Shown: in pieces, positions 25,124-35,953 of the stretch
Layout of the letters: the number at the start of each line of letters is the position of its first letter
Position numbering within the stretch: position 1 is the stretch's first letter
Origin: Acidobacteriota bacterium
GTDB lineage: Bacteria; Acidobacteriota; Terriglobia; Bryobacterales; Bryobacteraceae
Direction: 5' to 3'
Assembly (NCBI GenBank): GCA_016178945.1
Contig: JACOSH010000266.1
Location: 1-44,324 of the forward strand
Length of the DNA stretch: 44,324 nt
Translations under genes and position numbers: made by a program
Notes under the pieces: model-generated
Seen by the model: only the letters and a program-made list of their open reading frames with translations
Databases searched by the model: none
What the model was told of the DNA's origin: nothing

Positions 25124-25390
25124 TTATCTCACCAGCATGATGCCGTCAAACAAGGCGCGTGTGAAGCGGACCATCTGGACCAGCATCCACGGCCCCAGGA
25201 TGGCGATGGTCAGGAAGCAGGCGACCAGCTTGGGCACGTAGCTGAGGGTCTGCTCCTGGATCTGAGTGGTGGCCTGAAAGATACTCACCAGGAAACCGAT
25301 CAGCATACTGGCCAGCATCGGCCCGCCGGAAAGAATCAAAACCAGCAGCAGCGCTTCCCGCAGGATGCGCATAATCGCTTCGGCAGTCAT
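25124..25390 (-). CDS. fliQ: Type III export-gate protein, FliQ/SctS family
   Basis: This 88-residue protein has two membrane helices around the diagnostic QATTQIQEQTLSYVPKLVA. The sequence SYVPKLVA followed by GPWML and TRALF is nearer FliQ than SctS, while TQIQEQTL occurs in both. Four copies would join the P/R and R/T proteins in the export gate. It lies 9 bases after the P/R gene and 1 base before the R/T gene. Confidence 0.9.
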   Translation of the reverse strand: MTAEAIMRILREALLLVLILSGGPMLASMLIGFLVSIFQATTQIQEQTLSYVPKLVACFLTIAILGPWMLVQMVRFTRALFDGIMLVR

Positions 25391-25399
25391 AGAAACTCC

Positions 25400-26212
25400 T
25401 CACACATAGCTCAGCACCAGCCCTCGCACGATCATGAACCAGCCGTCCACCAGCACGAACAGCAACAACTTGAAGGGCAGCGAGATCACCGAGGGCGACA
25501 GCATGCTCATGCCCATGGCCAGCAGCACGTTGGCCACCACCATGTCGATCACGATGAAGGGCACGAAAATGAGAAACCCGATCTGGAAGGCCTCCTTCAG
25601 CTCGCTGGTGACGAAGGCCGGGATCAGGACCTGGAAATCCTCCTTATCGAGCTTGGGCAGCGGAGGGGCGGGAGGCGGCGTCTGGGCGGCCGGCAAGGGC
25701 GGTGTCAGCGGCGCGGGCTGCGCCTGACCCTGCGGCTGTCCCGGAACGGGAGTCGCGGGCTGCGCCGGGGGAACCGCCGGTTTGGGCGGTGGAGGGGCCG
25801 GCGGACGCGCGGCCTGCTCCAGACGCGCCGCCAGCTCCATGAACAGGATCCGGTCCGGCGCGTGCGCGTGCTTGGACAGGAACTTGCGCAGCGGCTCCTT
25901 GGCCTTGAAGGCGGCGTCGTAGATGCTCTTCACGCTGGCTTCGGAGAAAATGTCGCGCGAGTTGGCGATCGCGCCGGCGCCTTCGTACATCTGCCGGGCC
26001 ACCGGCACCATGATGAAGATCGTGAGCACGAACGCCAGCCCGGTGATGATCTGGTTCGGCGGCACGTTTTGGGTGCCCATCGCATTGCGCAGGATGGAGA
26101 GCACCACCGAAATCTTGACGAACGAGGTCAGCATGATCACCATGAAGGGCGCCAGGGACAGCGCGCCCAGCACGATAATCATGACCATCGGATTGGGGAC
26201 AGATCCACTCAT
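25400..26212 (-). CDS. fliP: Type III export-gate protein, FliP/SctR family, with Pro-rich insert
   Basis: The 270-residue protein has the core export-gate signatures: LTSFVKISVVLSILRNAMG with VPPNQ, then PAFVTSELKEAFQIGFLIF, VIDMVVANVLLAMGMSMLSP and ISLPFKLLLFVLVDGW. Unlike typical FliP it has no cleavable signal peptide and starts directly at the first membrane helix, as SctR does; LRKFLSKHAHAPDR and the GLVLSYV end also resemble SctR. Residues about 137-187 are an almost pure Pro/Ala/Gln linker in the periplasmic part, absent from the E. coli FliP and Yersinia SctR proteins as I recall them. Five copies would form the gate pore. It lies 2 bases after the FliO-like gene. Confidence 0.9.
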   Translation of the reverse strand: MSGSVPNPMVMIIVLGALSLAPFMVIMLTSFVKISVVLSILRNAMGTQNVPPNQIITGLAFVLTIFIMVPVARQMYEGAGAIANSRDIFSEASVKSIYDAAFKAKEPLRKFLSKHAHAPDRILFMELAARLEQAARPPAPPPPKPAVPPAQPATPVPGQPQGQAQPAPLTPPLPAAQTPPPAPPLPKLDKEDFQVLIPAFVTSELKEAFQIGFLIFVPFIVIDMVVANVLLAMGMSMLSPSVISLPFKLLLFVLVDGWFMIVRGLVLSYV

Positions 26213-26214
26213 GC

Positions 26215-26616
26215 TTATTCCTTAGGGGTGCGCCGCAGCAACCGGGCGAAATCCATTCCCGGCGGCGGCGGCGTGGGATGTTGACGCAGGAAGGGCTCCA
26301 GCGCCTTGGCGTCCAGCGAAGTGAAGTAGTAAATCTCGGTGTCGGAGGTTCCCATCAGGTACGTATCTTCGCCGATCTTGACAATGTACAAGGTCTTGCG
26401 GGGCTCCATCACGAACCGCGCGACCACCTGAATCGGCCCCGCCCCGGCGGCCTGCTGGAGGCCGAAGATGCGGGGTAGAAAGTAGCGCACCGACAGATAG
26501 GCCATCACCAGGATGGCGACCAGGATCAGCAGCAACTTCACGTAGTCGAAGAACTGGCTGGTGATCGAGCTGAGTTGATCGGCCGGCGAAGCCTGCAGCA
26601 GGCACAGAGGCATCAT
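26215..26616 (-). CDS. fliO: FliO-like membrane protein
   Basis: The 133-residue protein has a short N-terminus, one membrane helix (YVKLLLILVAILVMAYLSV) and a cytoplasmic beta-rich tail (IQVVARFVMEPRKTLYIVKI, DTYLMGTSDTEIYYF). That is the layout of FliO, the assembly chaperone for FliP, and it sits exactly where fliO normally sits. FliO is normally a flagellar protein and absent from injectisomes, so it favours a flagellar origin for the cassette. The first ATG overlaps the stop of the FliN-like gene by 4 bases; a second ATG follows at once. The tail ends in a Pro-rich stretch. Confidence 0.78.
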   Translation of the reverse strand: MMPLCLLQASPADQLSSITSQFFDYVKLLLILVAILVMAYLSVRYFLPRIFGLQQAAGAGPIQVVARFVMEPRKTLYIVKIGEDTYLMGTSDTEIYYFTSLDAKALEPFLRQHPTPPPPGMDFARLLRRTPKE

Positions 26617-26855
26617 CCGCTATCGCTCCAGCTCAGGATCTTGACACCCAGCTTGCCATCGATCTCGACCAACTGGCCGTGGCCGGCGAGTTTGCCGTTG
26701 ATGGCCAAACCCACCGGTTCATCCTTGCCTTGATCGAGTTGCAGGACGGTCCCGGCTGTCAGTTGCTGCGCTTGTCCCAGGGTCATTTCCAACTCACCCA
26801 CCACGACGTGCAGCCGCAGGGGCAGTTTGGCCAGGTCGGCGTTGCTATCCGGCAT
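26613..26855 (-). CDS. fliN: FliN/SctQ-like SpoA-domain protein
   Basis: The 80-residue protein is one SpoA (surface presentation) domain: LPLRLHVVVGELEMTLGQAQ, LTAGTVLQLDQGKDEPVGL, INGKLAGHGQLVEIDGKLGV and KILSW. This is the C-ring component of flagella (FliN) or the sorting platform of injectisomes (SctQ C-terminal part). The start at 26855 is set by AAGGAG 8 bases upstream; the frame stays open further upstream only as antisense of glnE. It is the first gene of the cassette. At 80 residues it lacks the N-terminal extension of many FliN proteins. Confidence 0.86.
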   Translation of the reverse strand: MPDSNADLAKLPLRLHVVVGELEMTLGQAQQLTAGTVLQLDQGKDEPVGLAINGKLAGHGQLVEIDGKLGVKILSWSDSG

Positions 26856-26930
26856 CCAGAGACGCTCCTTTCCGTATCTATCGATCTTGACCGGTTTGGG
26901 GTTGCGAGTCAAATCGGCCCGTGGACTGGC

Positions 26931-26936
26931 TATAAT
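26931..26936 (+). promoter_or_regulatory. TATAAT box before glnE
   Basis: A perfect TATAAT (CTGGCTATAATG context) lies between the divergent FliN-like and glnE genes. It predicts a transcript start near 26943. A -35 box at the right distance is not evident. It is the most likely promoter for glnE. Confidence 0.45.
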
Positions 26937-27017
26937 GCTCGTGGGGGCTCCGTTCGCCTGACCACCGTATCGCTGCCCGAGACCATCGCCAAGCGCGTCG
27001 AGATCCTGCTTGCGGGG

Positions 27018-29780
27018 ATGCCGGATCCGAAGCGGGCGAAGCATTTTCTCCAGCGCTTCAGCCAGGAACGGCCGCCGGCCTTCGAGCGCGTGGCCAGTTC
27101 GGCGGCCCTGTTGCGCTACCTCCTCACTACCTTCTCCTATAGCGACTTCCTCTCCGAAGAGCTGCTGCGCCAACCGGAGTGGCTGCTGCAGGTGACCGCC
27201 GAAGGCGATCTACATCGCGTGATGCCGGCCGAGGAGTACGAAGAAAGGCTGGTGCGCTTCCTGGGCAGCGACACCAGGGCTCCCTCGGCGCTGGATCTGG
27301 CGCGCTTCCGCCGCCGCGAATTGCTGCGCATCACCCTGCGCGACGTCCTGGGAATGGGCGCCTTGTCCGACATCACCGAGGAGCTGTCCAACCTCTCCGA
27401 CGCTATCCAGGAGATCGCCTACCGCGGCCTGCGCGCCGAGCTGGCGGTGCGCCACGGCGTTCCCAGTTTCATCGCCGATGGATTCCGCCGGGAGTGCGGC
27501 TTCGCCGTCATCTCGCTGGGAAAGCTCGGCGGCAAGGAGCTCAATTACAGCTCCGACATCGACCTGATGTTCCTGTATGAGGCCAACGGCGAAACCGATG
27601 GCGTCGAGTCGATCACCAACAAGGAGTTCTTCAAGAAGGTAGCCAACCAGTACACCGCCCTGCTCTCCACCTATACGGAGGAGGGCCTGTGCTACCGCGT
27701 CGATCTGCGCCTGCGGCCCGACGGCCGTCTGGGCGAAGTCTGCATCTCGCTCGACGGCGCCAAGAGCTATTACCAGAAACGCGGCCGGGACTGGGAGCTG
27801 CAGATGCTGATCAAGGCGCGCGTCACGGCGGGCGACCGCGCCCTGGGCCGCGAGCTGCTGGAGTTCGTCGAGCCGCGGATCTACAGCAGCACGCTCGATT
27901 TCCGGGCCATCGAGTCGGTTTCCGAGACCCGCCAGCGGATCGGCGAGAAGCTGGCCTCCCGGCAGGCCCGGAGCGCGCCCGCGGGGCTGGACGTCAAGCT
28001 GTCGCCGGGCGGCATCCGCGACATCGAGTTCCTGGTGCAATGCCTGCAGCGGCTGCATGGCGGCCGCGAGCCCTGGGTGCGCCACGGAGGCACGCTCCTG
28101 GCCCTGTTCCGGCTGCACGACAAGGGGCTGCTCTCGGGAGGCGAATACTCGCGGCTGGTCTCGGCCTACCAGTTTCTGCGGCAGGTGGAGCACCGCCTGC
28201 AATTCCACCAGGACCGGCAGACGCACGCGGTTCCCGCCGATCCCGAGGAGCTGGAGATCCTGGCGCGCAAGCTGCCCGCCGGCCCGAGCCAGGAGATGCT
28301 CACCGCGGAGACCTTCCAAGCCGAGCTGGAGAAGCACCTCGCCGAGGTGCGCGAGCTCTACGAGCGGGTGATCCATGCCCAGAAGCCCCTTTACTACACC
28401 CCCATGCCTGTCTGCCTCGAGCCGGCTGAGCCCGAGCCGTCCGCCGATGGCGGCGCGCCGCAGCCCAGTAATCTGGCCCGCTTCCTCGAGCAGCGCGCTC
28501 CGGAGCTGGCGGGCGCCATGTCGCGGGCCAAGCTCACCCGCGGGCGCGTCCGCTTCGATCATTTTTTAGAGAAGGTGTACGCCGATCCGGAGCTCCTGGA
28601 ACGCCTCGACCACGATCCGCTGCTGGCCGAATGCGCCATCGACCTGTTTGAGCACAGCCAGTACTTCGCCGACGAGCTGATCCGACGGCCGGAGCTGGTC
28701 GCCGGCCTGTGTCCGGCTCCGGCGGCCGGCCAAACCTTGGCGGCCGAGGACGCCACAGACTTGCGGCGCTACTTCCGGGCCGAGATGCTGCGCATCCAGA
28801 GCGAGAGCATCTTCCGCCGCGTGGACATCTTCACCACCCTGGAGAAGACCTCGGATCTGGCCGACGCCAGCATCGCCGCCGCCTATCGCATGGCGCTTGC
28901 GCAGCGGCTCGCCTCGGGCCCCGCGCCGTCCGGCTACACTCCCGAGGGCCAGATGCTGGTGATCGCTCTCGGGCGCCTGGGCATGCGCGAGTTCGATCTG
29001 GCCTCGGACGCCGACCTGGTCTTTGTCATCCCCGACCGCGACGCCGCGCAGCAGGTCTTCTGGACCGGAGTGGCCGAGCGTAGCATCGAGATCCTCAGCG
29101 CCTACACCGGCGAGGGCGTGATCTTCACCGTGGACACGCGGCTCCGGCCCAACGGCCGGGAAGGGGCCCTGGTGCAGACCGCGGGCGCCTTTAAGGAGTA
29201 TTTCGCCAAGCACGCCGAGGCCTGGGAGGGGATCTCCTACATGAAGTCGCGCGGAGTGGCCGGCGACCTGGAGGCCGCCACAGCCTTCCTGCACGAGCTT
29301 CAGGACGTGGACTGGCGCCGCTACGGCCAGAGCGGGCGCTCACGCCGGGAGCTGGGCCAAATGCGCGCGCGCCTGGAAAAAGAGCAGGGCTCCCGCAATC
29401 CGCTCAAGGCCGGCCGCGGCGGCTACTACGACATCGACTTCTCCCTGATGTACCTCCGCCTCAAGGGCGCCGGCATCTTTTACAAGGTGCTCAACACGCC
29501 GCAGCGCATCGACGTGATCGAGAAGATTGGTCATCTGGAGCGCGAGGACGCCGACTTCCTGCGCGACGCGGCGACCTTTTACCGCGCCGTCGACCACGGG
29601 CTGCGGGTCTGGTCCGGCCATGCCGAGGGGAAACTGCCCTCGGCCCACTCGCAACTGGAGGTGCTCACCGAGCTGGTCCGCCGCTGGACCCCGGAGCGCC
29701 TGCACCAGCAGCGCCTGAACGCCACGCTGTTCGACATCCGCAACAAGACGCGGGAGTTTTTCCGCCGCATCTTCGGGTAG
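27018..29780 (+). CDS. glnE: Glutamine synthetase adenylyltransferase/adenylyl-removing enzyme
   Basis: The enzyme adds and removes AMP on glutamine synthetase. From the ATG at 27018 it has 920 residues, near the usual 940. It shows the two-nucleotidyltransferase layout: the N-terminal adenylyl-removing domain with GKLGGKELNYSSDIDLMFLY (Asp180 and Asp182), a helical bundle with SPGGIRDIEFLVQCLQ, a linker, and the C-terminal adenylylating domain with LGRLGMREFDLASDADLVFV (Asp664 and Asp666) and a matching GGYYDIDFSLMYL. Coding-like sequence (LPETIAKRVEILLAG) continues about 20 codons upstream in frame, but only CTG codons (for instance at 26958) are available as starts there. The true start is therefore open. 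No PII gene or glnA is beside it. Confidence 0.96.
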   Translation: MPDPKRAKHFLQRFSQERPPAFERVASSAALLRYLLTTFSYSDFLSEELLRQPEWLLQVTAEGDLHRVMPAEEYEERLVRFLGSDTRAPSALDLARFRRRELLRITLRDVLGMGALSDITEELSNLSDAIQEIAYRGLRAELAVRHGVPSFIADGFRRECGFAVISLGKLGGKELNYSSDIDLMFLYEANGETDGVESITNKEFFKKVANQYTALLSTYTEEGLCYRVDLRLRPDGRLGEVCISLDGAKSYYQKRGRDWELQMLIKARVTAGDRALGRELLEFVEPRIYSSTLDFRAIESVSETRQRIGEKLASRQARSAPAGLDVKLSPGGIRDIEFLVQCLQRLHGGREPWVRHGGTLLALFRLHDKGLLSGGEYSRLVSAYQFLRQVEHRLQFHQDRQTHAVPADPEELEILARKLPAGPSQEMLTAETFQAELEKHLAEVRELYERVIHAQKPLYYTPMPVCLEPAEPEPSADGGAPQPSNLARFLEQRAPELAGAMSRAKLTRGRVRFDHFLEKVYADPELLERLDHDPLLAECAIDLFEHSQYFADELIRRPELVAGLCPAPAAGQTLAAEDATDLRRYFRAEMLRIQSESIFRRVDIFTTLEKTSDLADASIAAAYRMALAQRLASGPAPSGYTPEGQMLVIALGRLGMREFDLASDADLVFVIPDRDAAQQVFWTGVAERSIEILSAYTGEGVIFTVDTRLRPNGREGALVQTAGAFKEYFAKHAEAWEGISYMKSRGVAGDLEAATAFLHELQDVDWRRYGQSGRSRRELGQMRARLEKEQGSRNPLKAGRGGYYDIDFSLMYLRLKGAGIFYKVLNTPQRIDVIEKIGHLEREDADFLRDAATFYRAVDHGLRVWSGHAEGKLPSAHSQLEVLTELVRRWTPERLHQQRLNATLFDIRNKTREFFRRIFG

Positions 29781-29867
29781 TGGGCCGGTTGTGGTGATTT
29801 CAAGAAAAGTCCTTTAGGGCGATCGGGAATTTGCCGCCGAGTCCGCAACGACTCCTTATGGCCAACA

Positions 29868-29896
29868 TTGACAGACTTGGACAGCCACGCTATCTT
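29868..29896 (+). promoter_or_regulatory. Sigma-70-type promoter of the antitoxin-toxin pair
   Basis: TTGACA at 29868-29873 and TATCTT at 29891-29896 are separated by exactly 17 bases. This is the best canonical promoter in the window. It would start transcription near 29903, leaving a leader of about 18 bases with GAGAGG 8 bases before the antitoxin ATG. ParD-type antitoxins usually bind such promoters to repress them. Confidence 0.7.
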
Positions 29897-29921
29897 GGTG
29901 TGCAGACGAGAGGTTCGACCC

Positions 29922-30194
29922 ATGAACGTTCATCTGACACCCGAACTGGAGCAACTCGTACAGGAGAAGGTCCAAACCGGCCGGTACAACTCCGCTAGCG
30001 AAGTGGTGCGCGAGGCCCTTCGGCTCATGGAGCAGAAGGACCAACTCCGCGCCCTCCAACTTCAGTGCCTCCGCAGCCGTATCGACAAAGGGCTCGCTCA
30101 AGCTGGTCAAGTCGAAGGCGTTGACGGTGACACGTTCATGGAAGGCCTGATCGATGACCTGGATAGGAAGCCCGAGAAGCGCAATGCGAGATGA
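29922..30194 (+). CDS. parD: ParD-type ribbon-helix-helix antitoxin
   Basis: The 90-residue protein begins MNVHLTPELEQLVQEKVQTG, then RYNSASEVVREALRLMEQKD, the classic ribbon-helix-helix motif of the CC2985/ParD family. An acidic, flexible C-terminal part (EGVDGDTFMEGLIDDLDR) is the usual toxin-binding region. The start is chosen at 29922 because GAGAGG stands 8 bases before it and a sigma-70 promoter just upstream; the longer in-frame start would lie inside that promoter. The stop overlaps the toxin ATG by 4 bases (ATGA). The antitoxin is intact while its toxin gene is not. Base composition here looks less GC-rich than in the neighbours, in line with transfer. Confidence 0.9.
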   Translation: MNVHLTPELEQLVQEKVQTGRYNSASEVVREALRLMEQKDQLRALQLQCLRSRIDKGLAQAGQVEGVDGDTFMEGLIDDLDRKPEKRNAR

Positions 30195-30503
30195 GCGCCT
30201 ACGTCCTCACTCCCACCGCTCAAGAAGACCTTGTTGCGATTCGAGACTAGTACCTCGAAGAAGCTGGGCCTCGTGTCGCCCGGCAAGTGCTTGTCGAGTT
30301 CGTTGAAGCCTTCAGGTTTCTGAGCCGCACGCCGGCCGTTCGGCCACAAGCGCGAAGACCTCGCGGAAGACCGGCCAATTCTCTTCTGGCCGATGAGGGA
30401 ATATCCCATCATCTATAAGAGAGAGACTTCTCCTTTGCAGATTGTGACCATCGCTCGGGGCAGCCGCGACATACCAACACTGATCGACAAACGTGCGCTG
30501 TGA
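30191..30503 (+). pseudogene. parE: ParE-type toxin gene broken by an amber codon and a frameshift
   Basis: The frame starts with MSAYVLTPTAQEDLVAIRD and then meets TAG at 30248-30250, where ParE proteins of this type have an aromatic residue (RDYYLEEAG expected). It continues YLEEAGPRVARQVLVEFVEA up to FRFLSRTPAV. One extra C at about 30341 then shifts the frame. Past it the toxin resumes as GHKREDLAEDRPILFW, MREYPIIYKRETSPLQIVTI and SRDIPTLIDKRAL with a stop at 30501-30503. A single base substitution and a single base deletion would restore a full ParE/RelE-fold protein of about 103 residues. As it stands only a 19-residue peptide can be made. Sequencing error is the alternative, but two independent lesions in one short gene make true decay more likely. 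Confidence 0.9.
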
Positions 30504-30651
30504 GCGAGGAGAGCGCTGGAAGTGCTCGGCCCCACAGGATGCCCGGCTTCATCCACTAGAGGAACCGAGCGGAGCAATTTCAGATGCGTTCAATCGACGG
30601 GCGAACGGGTGGCCCAGCCGGAGGCCCCCCACACCGGAGTAAGCTAATAGT
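30504..30651. other. Intergenic gap without recognisable features
   Basis: These 148 bases between the broken toxin and the DUF1549/1553 gene hold no recognisable gene or RNA. The last 20 bases contain GGAG and the sequence GTAAGCTAATAGTTTG, which is close to the one before the small His-rich protein gene (see findings). Confidence 0.5.
30640..30651 (+). promoter_or_regulatory. -10-like box shared with the His-rich gene promoter
   Basis: TAAGCT at 30640-30645 lies 6 bases before the TTG start. The surrounding GTAAGCTAATAGTTTG matches GTATGCTAATAGTTCG, found directly before the start codon of the His-rich gene on the other strand (14345-14362), at 14 of 16 positions. The GGAG at 30636-30639 could serve as a ribosome site if transcription begins upstream instead. 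Confidence 0.45.
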
Positions 30652-33702
<3,051 letters not shown>

Positions 33703-33705
33703 GTC

Positions 33706-35097
<1,392 letters not shown>

Positions 35098-35254
35098 CGC
35101 GCAGCCCTGGGGCTAGCTACCCAGTGCGAGTCGGTCAGATCCCCCAGCCGCCGCCTCTTTCGATGCGGAAGCGTCAATAGATCCAATCAGATGCCGGTTT
35201 GGACTCCTTCTTGCTCTGTCACAGCGGGCACCCCAGGTGTGCCCTCGCCACGCT
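35098..35254. other. Intergenic gap with a hairpin at 35226-35244
   Basis: No gene is visible. Near the end GGGCAC (35226-35231) and GTGCCC (35239-35244) can form a 6-base stem with a 7-base loop, 10 bases before the ATG of the next gene. No U-run follows, so a terminator is unlikely; it might affect translation of the next gene. Confidence 0.35.
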
Positions 35255-35953
35255 ATGCGCGCAGCCTTGCTCGTCTGGCTCCTCCCCCTGTCCGGCGCCG
35301 CAGAGCCAACGGAGAGCCTCGGCTCTCCGCCGACCGTCACCGTATTCACGCATTTTGACCAGGATTTCGACGAGGTATCGTTGGGAGAGATGAAGTCGGA
35401 GGTGGCCGCCCTGCTGCGCCCGATTGAAATCGAGTGGCGATCTCTCGACGATCCCAGCCATATCAAGGGCGCCTTTGAGACGATCGTAGTGGCCACCTTC
35501 AAGGGCGGTTGCGATGCCGATGACCCGCTCCCGCGCGGTCGCGCCGCCGGGGCCCTGGGCTGGACGATCCAAGAGGACGGCGAGGTCCTCCCCTTCGCGC
35601 ATGTCGACTGCGATCGCGTGCGGAAGTTGATCGCCCCGGTGGTGTCGCGCGACCATCACCGGCAGCGCCACTCCGAATTCGGACGCGCCGCGGGCCTCGT
35701 GCTGGCCCACGAAATGTACCACATCCTGGCCAATACGACCCGGCACGCCGAAGCCGGCGCGGCCAGAGAATACTACTCTCCGCGCGAGCTGGTCTCCGGC
35801 GCCCTCTCCTTTACCGGACGGGAGCTGGACAGGATGTGCCAGGGCCGGCGGAGGCGGGCGGCGCCTACCGCGAAGCCGCGCCGTACACGGCCTCCAGGCG
35901 AAGCCGCTCCCCAGGCTCGAGCCGCCTCGCCTTCGACCAAAGCCCGAAGGTGA
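35255..35953 (+). CDS. Secreted HExxH putative metalloprotease-like protein
   Basis: The 232-residue protein has a signal peptide (MRAALLVWLLPLSGAAEP) and a compact zinc-protease-like fold. Residues 152-156 are HEMYH, an HExxH zinc motif inside GRAAGLVLAHEMYHILANT, with His164 eight residues on as a possible third ligand. Similar small proteins with HE(L/M)YH(V/I)LA are, to my knowledge, frequent in Acidobacteria and lack an assigned function. Other conserved-looking parts are EIEWRSLDDPSHIKGAFETI and GRAAGALGWTIQEDGEVLPF. The C-terminus is Arg/Pro-rich and lies over the 3' end of the convergent DUF4838 gene (89 bases of overlap), so this tail may be recent. The ATG is preferred to the upstream GTG at 35237. 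Confidence 0.75.
   Translation: MRAALLVWLLPLSGAAEPTESLGSPPTVTVFTHFDQDFDEVSLGEMKSEVAALLRPIEIEWRSLDDPSHIKGAFETIVVATFKGGCDADDPLPRGRAAGALGWTIQEDGEVLPFAHVDCDRVRKLIAPVVSRDHHRQRHSEFGRAAGLVLAHEMYHILANTTRHAEAGAAREYYSPRELVSGALSFTGRELDRMCQGRRRRAAPTAKPRRTRPPGEAAPQARAASPSTKARR

Noticed and set aside
26679-27017. Extension of the glnE frame far upstream through the FliN-like gene
   Set aside because: This part lies antisense to a well-supported SpoA-domain gene and has no similarity to GlnE; only about 20 codons just before 27018 look coding.
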